NCBI RefSeq assembly: GCF_943193215.1
Contig: NZ_CALPDH010000009.1
Span: 103,783-167,782 of the forward strand
DNA length: 64,000 nucleotides
Direction of reading: 5' to 3'
Source: Acetatifactor aquisgranensis
GTDB lineage: Bacteria > Bacillota > Clostridia > Lachnospirales > Lachnospiraceae
The notes under the pieces are model-generated. The model saw only the letters and a list, made by a program, of their open reading frames with translations. It had not been told where the DNA came from and did not search any database. The translations under genes and the position numbers were made by a program. Numbering within the stretch: position 1 is the first letter of the stretch; every line of letters starts with the position of its first letter. Positions 8,879 through 16,429 of the stretch are shown here, in pieces.

Positions 8879-9826
8879 ATGAGCAAGTATGCATTTGGAG
8901 TGGACGTAGGAGGAACGAGCGTAAAACTGGGCCTGTTCGATGAGGAGGGGGCGGTTCTGGACAAGTGGGAGATTCCCACTGTGACGGAAAATCAGGGCGC
9001 TGCCATTCTGCCCGACATGGCGGAGAGCATCAGGGCCAAAATGGAGGAGAAGAGCCTGAAAGAGGCGGATGTGGCCGGAATCGGCATCGGTGTGCCGGGT
9101 CCCGTGGACCGCAATGGCCTGCTGGTGGGTCGGGCAGTGAACCTTGGCTGGGATTCCATTGACATACCGAAAGCTCTGAATGCATATATTAAGGTACCGG
9201 TAAAGGCTGCCAACGATGCCAATGTAGCCGCGTTCGGCGAACTGTGGCAGGGCGGCGGCAAGGGATATGAGAATATGGTGGCCGTGACATTGGGAACCGG
9301 CGTAGGCGGCGGCATCATCGTAGACGGCAGGCTGCTGGCGGGAGCCACAGGCGCCGGCGGGGAGATAGGACATCTTCATATACAGGACGGCGAGACGGAA
9401 TCCTGCAACTGCAAGAATAAAGGCTGTCTGGAACAGTATGCCTCCGCTACAGGCATCGTGCGCCTGGCAAAGCGCCGCCTTGGGGAGGACGGGAAACCCA
9501 GCACCCTGCGTGAGGGCGAGATTACAGCCAAGACAGTGTTCGATGCGGTAAAGGCAGGGGATGGCGTGGCCATAGAGATTGCGGAGCGTTTCGGCGAATA
9601 TCTGGGCAAAGGCCTTGCAATCGTGTCCGCGGTGGTGAATCCGGAAGTCTTCGTCATCGGCGGCGGCGTGTCCAAGGCAGGGGATATCCTGCTGACCTTT
9701 GTAGAGCCGAATTTCAGGAAATACGCATTCCCTCAGTGCAGAGAAGCGAAGTTCGTCCTGGCGAAGCTGGGGAATGACGCGGGTATCTACGGCGCAGCGG
9801 CTCTGATTCTTCGGAATAACGGATAA
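8879..9826 (+). CDS. ROK family sugar kinase (glucokinase-like)
   Basis: 315 residues from ATG 8879, with AAAGG at 8864-8868; a TTG three codons earlier is less likely. The phosphate-binding segment DVGGTSVKLGLFD opens the protein, NDANVAAFGE and GTGVGGGIIV follow, and the ROK zinc-binding motif EIGH...CNCKNKGCLE is complete. In this operon position in clostridia the gene is usually annotated glucokinase, converting glucose to glucose 6-phosphate with ATP, which suits the neighbouring carbon-control genes. Substrate specificity cannot be read with certainty, since ROK kinases also act on other hexoses. Confidence 0.9.
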   Translation: MSKYAFGVDVGGTSVKLGLFDEEGAVLDKWEIPTVTENQGAAILPDMAESIRAKMEEKSLKEADVAGIGIGVPGPVDRNGLLVGRAVNLGWDSIDIPKALNAYIKVPVKAANDANVAAFGELWQGGGKGYENMVAVTLGTGVGGGIIVDGRLLAGATGAGGEIGHLHIQDGETESCNCKNKGCLEQYASATGIVRLAKRRLGEDGKPSTLREGEITAKTVFDAVKAGDGVAIEIAERFGEYLGKGLAIVSAVVNPEVFVIGGGVSKAGDILLTFVEPNFRKYAFPQCREAKFVLAKLGNDAGIYGAAALILRNNG

Positions 9827-9869
9827 CGCGGGCTATTGGGAAGTATATAGAAAAGGGAAGTCAATTTCA

Positions 9870-10778
9870 ATGATCAGTGGAGCAGTGGTAGAAGCATTAG
9901 AAAGATACGTGCCCCGGGACAATATCCATTTGCAGGAGCCAATGGCAGGCCATACTACCTTTCGGATAGGGGGACCTGCCGATTGCTTTTTGCAGTTGGA
10001 GGACGAGGAACAGCTTAGGAAAGTGCGGCGGTATCTGGATCTGGCGGGCGTGCCGTTCTTTGTGCTGGGGAATGGGAGCAATCTGCTGGTGGACGATGCC
10101 GGCTATCGGGGCGTAGTCCTGCAGATCGGACAGAAGATGAGCGGCATTTCCGTGCGGGGATGCGATATCATAGCAAAGGCGGGAGCCACCTTAAGGCAGG
10201 TGGCGAATGCCGCCCTGGAGCACGGGCTGACAGGATTTGAATTCGCGGCGGGCATTCCCGGCACCGTAGGAGGCGGCGTGGTGATGAACGCCGGAGCCTA
10301 TGGGGGAGAGATGAGTCAGGTGGTGACTCAGGTCTGCGTGGTGAGCAGAGAGGGCGAATCCATGGAGCTGGATAATGACACCATGGAGTTCGGCTACCGC
10401 ACCAGCGTCATACGGAACAGCGCCTTTACGGTGACCCAGGTCACATTCCGTCTGGAGCCGGGCGATAAGGAGGCCATCCGGGCGAAAATGGAGGATTTGG
10501 CCGCAAGGCGGAGGGAGAAGCAGCCCCTGGAATACCCCAGCGCCGGCAGCACCTTCAAGCGGCCGGAGGGGCATTTTGCCGGAAAACTGATAATGGATGC
10601 GGGTTTTTCCGGATATCGGGTAGGCGGCGCGCAGGTATCGGAAAAGCATTGCGGCTTCGTGATAAATACCGGAAATGCTACCGCTGTGGACGTGCGGAAG
10701 CTTATCAGTGAGATACAGGAGCAGGTAAAGGAACGGTTCCGGGTGGACCTGGAGCCGGAAATCGTATTTCTGGGATAA
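9870..10778 (+). CDS. murB: UDP-N-acetylenolpyruvoylglucosamine reductase
   Basis: 302 residues, FAD-dependent cytoplasmic enzyme that reduces enolpyruvyl-UDP-GlcNAc to UDP-MurNAc in peptidoglycan precursor synthesis. FAD-binding motifs HTTFRIGGPAD, LGNGSNLLV and GTVGGGVVMNAGAYGGE are present, the catalytic serine lies in SAGSTFKRP, and the C-terminal segment GYRVGGAQVSEKHCGFVIN is typical of the shorter type II MurB. It lies 43 bases after the ROK kinase and before rapZ, a grouping that is common in clostridia. Confidence 0.96.
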   Translation: MISGAVVEALERYVPRDNIHLQEPMAGHTTFRIGGPADCFLQLEDEEQLRKVRRYLDLAGVPFFVLGNGSNLLVDDAGYRGVVLQIGQKMSGISVRGCDIIAKAGATLRQVANAALEHGLTGFEFAAGIPGTVGGGVVMNAGAYGGEMSQVVTQVCVVSREGESMELDNDTMEFGYRTSVIRNSAFTVTQVTFRLEPGDKEAIRAKMEDLAARRREKQPLEYPSAGSTFKRPEGHFAGKLIMDAGFSGYRVGGAQVSEKHCGFVINTGNATAVDVRKLISEIQEQVKERFRVDLEPEIVFLG

Positions 10779-10885
10779 AGATGCGCTTTTGGCTTTATGG
10801 GGCAGATAAGGACTGACGGAGATTCTGCCATGGCTTGCGGAGCGATTTGATATTCATAGTAGAGCAGGATGAAGGATACAGGATT

Positions 10886-11752
10886 ATGAGATTCGTAGTA
10901 GTCACGGGGATGAGCGGCGGGGGGAAGAGCACCGCCCTGAAGATGCTGGAGGATGCAGGTTTTTACTGCGTGGACAATCTGCCGCTTTCGCTGGTGGAGA
11001 AATTCGCGGAGCTGGTCTCCATGCCCGGCAGCGAGGTGGGCAAGGTGGCCCTGGGGCTGGATGTGCGCTCCGGCCAGAACTTTGAGGATGCCACGAAAAT
11101 CCTGGAGAAGCTCAAAGCATCCGGCTACAAGCTGGAGATTCTGTTCATGGACGCGGACGAGAGCGTCCTGATCAAAAGATATAAGGAGACCAGGCGGATT
11201 CATCCCCTTGCCATGGACAAGCGTGTGGAGGACGGTGTCAGAATCGAGCGCGGAGTACTTGAGAATATCAGAAGTCATGCCGATTATGTAATTGACACCT
11301 CGAATCTGCTGACCAGGGAGCTGAAAGAGGAGCTGGACCGCATCTTCGTGCAGAATGAGGGGTACAACAGCCTCATGGTGACAGTGATGTCATTTGGCTT
11401 CAAGCACGGCATTCCGGCAGACGCGGATTTGGTGCTGGATGTGCGTTTCCTGCCCAACCCTTTTTACATTGATGAACTGAAATGCAAGACAGGCAATGAC
11501 AGAGAAGTGCAGGAATATGTCCTCAGTTTCCAGGAGGCGGAAATCTTCATGGAAAAACTCACGGACATGGTACAGTTTCTGATACCGAACTATGTGAAAG
11601 AAGGGAAGAACCGCCTGGTGGTGGCCATCGGCTGCACAGGGGGCAGGCACCGCAGCGTCACCCTTGCCAATGAACTGTACAGGAGTATAAAGGACAAGGG
11701 GAAGTATGGCTGCAAACTGTATCACAGGGATGTCGGCCAACAGGGGAAATAA
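10886..11752 (+). CDS. rapZ: RNase adapter protein RapZ (YvcJ), nucleotide-binding
   Basis: 288 residues from ATG 10886; an upstream TTG in the same frame has no better binding site. P-loop GMSGGGKST follows a short first strand, LFMDADESVLIKRYKETRR and HPL sit mid-protein, and the C-terminal domain has the conserved GCTGGRHRSV. In Gram-negatives RapZ senses GlcN6P precursors and directs RNase E to GlmZ; in Firmicutes the homologue YvcJ binds and hydrolyses nucleotides and influences competence and cell envelope functions. It ends two bases before whiA. The gluconeogenesis factor yvcK, often between rapZ and whiA in bacilli, is not present. Confidence 0.93.
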   Translation: MRFVVVTGMSGGGKSTALKMLEDAGFYCVDNLPLSLVEKFAELVSMPGSEVGKVALGLDVRSGQNFEDATKILEKLKASGYKLEILFMDADESVLIKRYKETRRIHPLAMDKRVEDGVRIERGVLENIRSHADYVIDTSNLLTRELKEELDRIFVQNEGYNSLMVTVMSFGFKHGIPADADLVLDVRFLPNPFYIDELKCKTGNDREVQEYVLSFQEAEIFMEKLTDMVQFLIPNYVKEGKNRLVVAIGCTGGRHRSVTLANELYRSIKDKGKYGCKLYHRDVGQQGK

Positions 11753-11754
11753 AG

Positions 11755-12636
11755 ATGTCGTTTTCAGGTGAAGTGAAACAGGAACTGGCAAAGCGGATCA
11801 GCCCGGCGAGGCATTGCCAGATAGCGGAGCTTGCGGCCCTCATGCATTTTTGCGGAGATTACGGGCAAATCGGGGAGAGTCAGGGCGGAAAGCCGGTGTT
11901 CACCCTTGGTTTTCAGACAGAAAATGAGGCCGTTGTCAGAAAAGGCTTTACATTGTTGAAAAAAACATATAATATAGAAACGGACAGGACATTGGAGGAG
12001 CAGGAGATACAGGGGCTGCTGGCAAAAATCGGAGGCCCCGGTGAGCCGGTGAATCCTCTTCTGATCAAGAATTCCTGCTGCAGGAGAGCATTCCTGCGGG
12101 GAGCGTTCCTGGCCGTGGGTTCCATGAGCAATCCGGCCAAGGGATACCATCTGGAATTCGACTGCGCCGATGAAGCAAAGGCGCTGTTTCTTCAGAAGCT
12201 GATCAGGAGCTTTGAGATTGAATCAAAGATCATTCTCAGGAAGAAATATCATGTGGTCTATTTAAAGGAAGGTTCCAGTATCGTGGATTTATTGAATGTC
12301 TGCGAGGCGCCGGTGTCCCTGATGAACCTGGAGAACATGAGAATCCTGAAAGAAATGCGAGGCGCCGTGAACCGGCGGGTGAACTGTGAGACCGCCAACA
12401 TAGCAAAGACCGTGACCGCGGCGGCAAAGCAGGTGGAGGATATCGAATACTTAAGAAAGTATTACGGTTTCCAGAATCTGCCGGAAACCTTGCGGGAGAT
12501 GGCAGAGATACGATTGGAATATCCGGACGCCCCGCTGAAGGAACTGGGAGGGTACTTTCATCCGCCTCTGGGAAAGTCCGGCGTAAACCATAGACTGCGC
12601 AAGCTCAGTGAGCTGGCGGAGCAGGCAAGGCCATAA
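11755..12636 (+). CDS. whiA: DNA-binding protein WhiA
   Basis: 293 residues. WhiA combines a LAGLIDADG homing-endonuclease-like N-terminal domain without nuclease activity and a C-terminal helix-turn-helix; in Firmicutes it affects cell division and chromosome segregation. The start MSFSGEVKQELAK and the segments NSCCRRAFLRGAFLA and HLEFDC are typical, and the C-terminal HTH reads LKELGGYFHPPLGKSGVNHR. It follows rapZ after two bases, so the two are co-translated. Length is near the family norm. Confidence 0.95.
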   Translation: MSFSGEVKQELAKRISPARHCQIAELAALMHFCGDYGQIGESQGGKPVFTLGFQTENEAVVRKGFTLLKKTYNIETDRTLEEQEIQGLLAKIGGPGEPVNPLLIKNSCCRRAFLRGAFLAVGSMSNPAKGYHLEFDCADEAKALFLQKLIRSFEIESKIILRKKYHVVYLKEGSSIVDLLNVCEAPVSLMNLENMRILKEMRGAVNRRVNCETANIAKTVTAAAKQVEDIEYLRKYYGFQNLPETLREMAEIRLEYPDAPLKELGGYFHPPLGKSGVNHRLRKLSELAEQARP

Positions 12637-12675
12637 GTAACTTAGAAACGGAACCAAAATCAGGAGGAGAATTTA

Positions 12676-12933
12676 ATGAAAAAGAAAAATATCAGCATCA
12701 ACCTGGAGGGAGAGCAGATGGCCAGGCATATCGCTATGTTAGTGCAGAAGGCCAGCAAGTATGAAAGCTCCATCTACATCCAGTCTGGTGACAAGAGGGT
12801 CAATGCCAAGAGCATCATGGGCATGATGACATTGGGGATGGATTTGAGCGACAGCCTGGAAGTCTCCGCCGAGGGCGATGACGAAGAGGTCGCCCTGGAC
12901 GGAATCACCAGTTTCCTGACCGGCGAGGAATAA
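12676..12933 (+). CDS. Crh-like HPr family protein lacking His15
   Basis: 85 residues, the normal size of HPr. The C-terminal two thirds match HPr closely, with Ser46 in NAKSIMGMM at exactly the canonical number. The phosphotransfer site, normally G-L-H15-A-R-P, reads E-Q-M15-A-R17-H18: the histidine that accepts phosphate from Enzyme I is methionine and the following proline is histidine. Such a protein cannot serve as a classical PTS phosphocarrier but could still be phosphorylated on Ser46 by HprK and act as a CcpA corepressor, as Crh of Bacillus does (Crh has Gln15). A GGAGGAG site precedes the ATG. Encoded in the hprK-whiA cluster. Confidence 0.88.
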   Translation: MKKKNISINLEGEQMARHIAMLVQKASKYESSIYIQSGDKRVNAKSIMGMMTLGMDLSDSLEVSAEGDDEEVALDGITSFLTGEE

Positions 12934-12945
12934 AGGCGGAGCCCT

Positions 12946-13857
12946 ATGGATAAGAAGCTGCTTTTTGTATACAATCCCAAAGCCGGCAAGGCCCAGATAA
13001 AAAATAAGCTGGCGGATATACTGGATGTCTTTGCGAAGGAGGGGTATGAGATTACAGTGGCCCCTACTCAGAAAAAAGATGATGCAAGGAGCATTGTGGC
13101 GCACCGGCGGGAGGAGTATGAACTGGTGGTGTGCAGCGGCGGCGACGGCACCCTGGACGAGGTTGTCACGGGGATGATCGAGAGTGGTCTCCGCACGCCA
13201 ATCGGCTATATCCCTGCGGGGAGCACCAACGATTTCGGAGGCAGCATCTCTCTGCCCAAGAATATGGTGCGGGCTGCTCAGATAGCGGTGAAAGGCAGGG
13301 ATTACCAGTGCGACATCGGCACGTTTCAGGAGGATGATGCCAGGGACGTGTTCGTATACATCGCTGCTTTCGGACTTTTCACGGATGTATCCTATGAGAC
13401 AGAGCAGGAGATGAAAAACGTGCTGGGCCATATGGCGTATCTGCTGGAGGGCATGAAGAGCCTGTCCTCAATACGCTCTTATCCCATGAAAGTGAGCTGG
13501 GACGGAAATGAACTGGAAGGCGACTTCATCTTCGGTATGATAACGAATTCCTTTTCCGTAGGAGGCTTTAGGAATATCACGGGCAAGAATGTGAAGCTGG
13601 ACGACGGGGTGTTCGAGGTCACTTTGATCAAAAATCCCAGGAATCCCATAGAACTGAGCAATATCATGATATCCCTGCTGAACCGCGACATAGATACCAG
13701 CGCCATGTACTGCTTCCGCACTTCGGAGCTGACCCTGGAGTCAAGGGGGCCGGTGGCGTGGACGCTGGACGGCGAGAATGGCGGCAGCCATACAAAAGTG
13801 ACCATACGGAATGTGCAAAAGGGAATCGATATCAGGGTAAAGCCCCTTCCGGAATAG
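12946..13857 (+). CDS. Diacylglycerol/lipid kinase family protein (YegS/BmrU-like)
   Basis: 303 residues. N-terminal phosphate-binding segment FVYNPKAGKAQIKN and the glycine-rich catalytic loop CSGGDGTLDEVVTGM define the DAGK catalytic domain; GSTNDF follows in the right place, and the C-terminal beta domain includes the conserved DGVFEVTLI. Such enzymes phosphorylate diacylglycerol or related lipids at the cytoplasmic membrane, recycling DAG from lipoteichoic acid or polar lipid turnover. It starts 12 bases after the Crh-like gene and ends the cluster. The exact lipid substrate is unknown. Confidence 0.88.
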   Translation: MDKKLLFVYNPKAGKAQIKNKLADILDVFAKEGYEITVAPTQKKDDARSIVAHRREEYELVVCSGGDGTLDEVVTGMIESGLRTPIGYIPAGSTNDFGGSISLPKNMVRAAQIAVKGRDYQCDIGTFQEDDARDVFVYIAAFGLFTDVSYETEQEMKNVLGHMAYLLEGMKSLSSIRSYPMKVSWDGNELEGDFIFGMITNSFSVGGFRNITGKNVKLDDGVFEVTLIKNPRNPIELSNIMISLLNRDIDTSAMYCFRTSELTLESRGPVAWTLDGENGGSHTKVTIRNVQKGIDIRVKPLPE

Positions 13858-13875
13858 AGAAAGCGAATCCGGCTA

Positions 13876-13904
13876 TTCCAATTTATGGGATTATGTGATA
13901 TAAT
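13876..13904 (+). promoter_or_regulatory. Promoter of fba
   Basis: TTCCAA (13876-13881), 17 bases, perfect TATAAT (13899-13904), about 117 bases before the aldolase start. Confidence 0.65.
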
Positions 13905-14021
13905 AGCCTTATTCTTGGCAGGGAGCGGCCGGATGGCCATCCATCATGAGCGCTTCTGTGCTCAGGATATCATTTTCATATATCAGGGATAGCTGTAAAT
14001 AAAAAATGGAGGTAAGTAATT

Positions 14022-14885
14022 ATGTTAGTATCTGCAACAGAAATGTTGAAAAAGGCCAAAGCAGGCCACTATGCGGTAGGACAGTTCAACATCAATAACC
14101 TGGAGTGGACAAAGTCCATCCTGCTGACCGCAAAAGAGTGCAAGTCCCCCGTCATCCTGGGCGTATCCGAGGGCGCCGGCAAATACATGGGCGGCTACGA
14201 TGTAGTCGTAGGCATGGTGAACGGCCTGCTGAAGGATTTGGACATCGACGTGCCCGTGGCCCTGCATCTGGATCACGGCTCCTATGAGCACTGCTATAAG
14301 TGCATCGAGGCCGGTTTCTCATCCGTCATGTTCGACGGTTCCCACTACCCCATCGAGGAGAACGTTGCAAAGACCACTGAGCTGGTAGCTGCGGCTCACG
14401 GCAAGGGCATCTCCATCGAGGCAGAGGTAGGCTCCATCGGCGGCGAGGAAGACGGTGTCGTAGGCATGGGCGAGTGCGCAGATCCCAAGGAGTGCAAGGC
14501 CATCGCTGACCTGGGCGTGGACTTCCTGGCGGCAGGCATCGGCAACATCCACGGCAAATATCCCGACAACTGGCAGGGACTGAGCTTCGAGACCCTGGAT
14601 GCCGTACAGCAGCTCACCGGCGAGATGCCTCTGGTGCTCCACGGCGGCACAGGCATCCCCGCTGACATGATCAAGAAAGCCATCAGCCTCGGCGTGGCCA
14701 AAATCAACGTGAATACAGAGTGCCAGCTTGCGTTTGCTGCCGCTACCCGCAAGTACATCGAGGAGGGCAAGGATCAGCAGGGCAAGGGCTTCGATCCCCG
14801 TAAGCTTCTGGCTCCCGGCGCTGAAGCCATCAAGGCTACCGTGAAGGAGAAGATGGAGCTGTTCGGTTCTGTGGGAAAGGCCTGA
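14022..14885 (+). CDS. fba: Class II fructose-bisphosphate aldolase
   Basis: 287 residues, zinc-dependent glycolytic aldolase converting fructose 1,6-bisphosphate to DHAP and glyceraldehyde 3-phosphate. The zinc-ligand histidines are visible in HLDHGSYEHC and in LHGGTGIP, the catalytic region VMFDGSHYPIEENV and the segment EAEVGSIGGEEDG are typical, and NVNTECQLAF closes the barrel. GGAGG at 14008-14012 sets the start. It is a monocistronic gene with its own promoter and a strong terminator. Codon choice is notably uniform and rich in GCC/AAG/GAG, as expected for a highly expressed gene. Confidence 0.96.
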   Translation: MLVSATEMLKKAKAGHYAVGQFNINNLEWTKSILLTAKECKSPVILGVSEGAGKYMGGYDVVVGMVNGLLKDLDIDVPVALHLDHGSYEHCYKCIEAGFSSVMFDGSHYPIEENVAKTTELVAAAHGKGISIEAEVGSIGGEEDGVVGMGECADPKECKAIADLGVDFLAAGIGNIHGKYPDNWQGLSFETLDAVQQLTGEMPLVLHGGTGIPADMIKKAISLGVAKINVNTECQLAFAAATRKYIEEGKDQQGKGFDPRKLLAPGAEAIKATVKEKMELFGSVGKA

Positions 14886-14918
14886 ATCGCGGATAGAAGT
14901 AAATGAGTAAATATAAGG

Positions 14919-14953
14919 AGCAGTCTCCGCCCGGTTGGGGAGGCTGCTTTTTT
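14919..14953 (+). terminator. Rho-independent terminator of fba
   Basis: AGCAGTCTCCGCCC, loop GGTT, then GGGGAGGCTGCT running into a seven-T tract. Strong GC stem and T-run, placed 34 bases after the fba stop. Confidence 0.85.
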
Positions 14954-14967
14954 GTGCCACCGGCACG

Positions 14968-15170
14968 TTCATATTTTGTTTACAAATCATTCAATTAATC
15001 TTTGAATTATCATCATTCTTTAGACATTTCTTTTTACTATACTAATACTTGTAACAAGGCAGGTGCTACTGCCAGCCACAGCTTACTAAATAACTTTTTC
15101 ATAATTATTGCCAGGGGGCGCGAGCTCCCTGGCATCCTCCCTTTTTAGGGAGATTCTCCCTTTTCAGGGG
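14968..15170 (+). repeat. Left copy of a roughly 200-bp inverted repeat with structured RNA potential
   Basis: Starts at TTCATATTTTG and ends at TTTTCAGGGG. Its reverse-complement partner is at 16163-16381. Going inward the copy has a promoter-like segment (TAGACA 15021-15026, 16 bases, TAATAC 15043-15048), a conserved tract TACTAAATAACTTTTTCAT, a 24-base hairpin at 15110-15133, and a final 37 bases (15134-15170) that are identical in both copies and can form alternative CTCCC/GGGAG hairpins. It serves as the 5' leader of the serine hydrolase gene. Confidence 0.85.
15110..15133 (+). ncRNA. GNRA-capped hairpin in the left repeat
   Basis: Ten-pair stem G-C-C-A-G-G-G-G-G-C closed by the tetraloop GCGA, with one G-U pair. 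In the right copy the fifth pair G-C is replaced by A-T and the loop is GCAA, so both stem and GNRA loop are kept although the sequence differs. This is the pattern expected for a selected RNA structure. It is called as a candidate structured leader, not a known family. Confidence 0.6.
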
Positions 15171-15242
15171 TAAATTCCAATTGGCAGGGACTTATTTTTA
15201 TGGTACCATGAAAATAACAAAACAGAGAAAGCGAGGGAGAAT

Positions 15243-16124
15243 ATGGATTTTGAAAAATTTGTCCAGCGCGCGGGCAAGACAGGGATTCTGGGAGTGAAGG
15301 TCAGTCAGGGCGGCAGGGATTTGTGGAAACATCTCTGGGACGAGGAGTGCCGCCGTAATGTCTATTCCGCCAGCAAGAGTTTTACTTCGGCCGCGGTGGG
15401 GATAGCCGTCAGGGAGGGGTTGCTGTCCCTGGAGGAGAGGCTGGTGGAAGCCTTTTCGGAGGATCTGCCCCGGCAAGTAGGCGAGTACCTGGAAACAGCC
15501 ACAGTGAGAGACCTCCTGACCATGTGCCTGGGACAGGAGCAGCCGCAGCTGATGGGCGCCCAGCGCCCGCTGTATGAACAGGAGGACTGGGTGAAGATGT
15601 CCCTGGCCTTTCCGTTTACCTGCCGCCCCGGGACGAAGTTCGTCTACAACAATGTAGGCCCGTATCTGGCTGGCGTACTGGTGCAGCGCCGGGCGGGGTG
15701 CGATTTGGTGTCCTATCTGATGCCGCGGCTTTTCCGGCCCCTGGGCATCCACCGCCCCACCTGGGAGACGGATCCGCTGGGATATACCTTTGGAGCCGGC
15801 GGACTGTTCCTGACATTGTCGGAGCTGCATAAGCTGGGGCTGCTGTATCTGCAGAAAGGCATGTGGGCCGGAAAGCAGGTGGTTCCGGCGGACTGGGTGG
15901 AGGAAAGCTTGAAGGCCCAGGTTCCCACTGGCCTGAAAGAGGATTACGGTTACGGATATCTGTTCTGGGGAGGGCCTTGCGGGTCTTTCAGGGCGGACGG
16001 CAAGTATTCCCAGCTCTCCATCATACTGCGGGACAAGGAGGCAGTGATTTCCACAGTGGCGGAATGCAGGGACGGGAAAGCCTTGATGGACGCGGTCTTC
16101 CAGGAGCTGTATCCCCGGCTGTGA
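15243..16124 (+). CDS. Serine hydrolase, class C beta-lactamase-like family
   Basis: 293 residues, no signal peptide visible, so probably cytoplasmic. The SxxK nucleophile motif is SASK at residues 42-45 (YSASKSFTSAAVGIA), the YxN motif is YNN in KFVYNNVGPYLAG, and near the C-terminus the position of the third motif reads RADGKYSQ rather than the HxG of many relatives. Family members include esterases, D-aminopeptidases and penicillin-binding-like proteins; the substrate here is unknown. The gene is the only one between two inverted copies of a long repeat, and the left copy provides its probable promoter and leader. Confidence 0.85.
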   Translation: MDFEKFVQRAGKTGILGVKVSQGGRDLWKHLWDEECRRNVYSASKSFTSAAVGIAVREGLLSLEERLVEAFSEDLPRQVGEYLETATVRDLLTMCLGQEQPQLMGAQRPLYEQEDWVKMSLAFPFTCRPGTKFVYNNVGPYLAGVLVQRRAGCDLVSYLMPRLFRPLGIHRPTWETDPLGYTFGAGGLFLTLSELHKLGLLYLQKGMWAGKQVVPADWVEESLKAQVPTGLKEDYGYGYLFWGGPCGSFRADGKYSQLSIILRDKEAVISTVAECRDGKALMDAVFQELYPRL

Positions 16125-16162
16125 CCGGATGCGCGTACGAAAGGTTGCTGAAAATGAAAAAG

Positions 16163-16381
16163 CCCCTGAAAAGGGAGAATCTCCCTAAAAAGGGAGGATG
16201 CCAAGGAGCTTGCGCCCCTTGGCATTATTATGAAAAAGTTATTTAGTAAACAGTAACTGTGGCTGCCTTTTGTTTCTCTCAACCTCTTGCGATGTCGATG
16301 ATTATAGTATAGGGGAGAGAGATGTCTAAACAATGATCATCAATTTAAGAATACTTGAATGATTTGTAAACAAAATGTGAA
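16163..16381 (-). repeat. Right copy of the inverted repeat
   Basis: Reverse complement of the 14968-15170 element. Read on the minus strand it begins with the same TTGTTTACAAATCATTCAA edge, has TAGACA (16328-16323), 16 bases and a perfect TATAAT (16306-16301), then TACTAAATAACTTTTTCAT, the hairpin at 16200-16223 and the identical 37-base end. It points inward, towards the 3' end of the serine hydrolase gene, and lies directly after the stop of the minus-strand regulator gene. Together with the first copy it accounts for the gene-free 305 bases here. Confidence 0.85.
16200..16223 (-). ncRNA. GNRA-capped hairpin in the right repeat
   Basis: Minus-strand ten-pair stem GCCAAGGGGC with tetraloop GCAA. 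It differs from the left copy by one complete base-pair exchange and one loop base, both structure-preserving. Confidence 0.55.
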
Positions 16382-16429
16382 TGATACATGCAGCAGGCAC
16401 ATAATGGTTTCCTGCGAAAGAGGAAACGC

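Noticed and set aside
14968..16381. Insertion sequence with terminal inverted repeats around the serine hydrolase
   Set aside because: No transposase is present, the repeats are about 200 bp with promoter and hairpin content, and no target-site duplication is evident at the outer edges. A non-autonomous element cannot be fully excluded.
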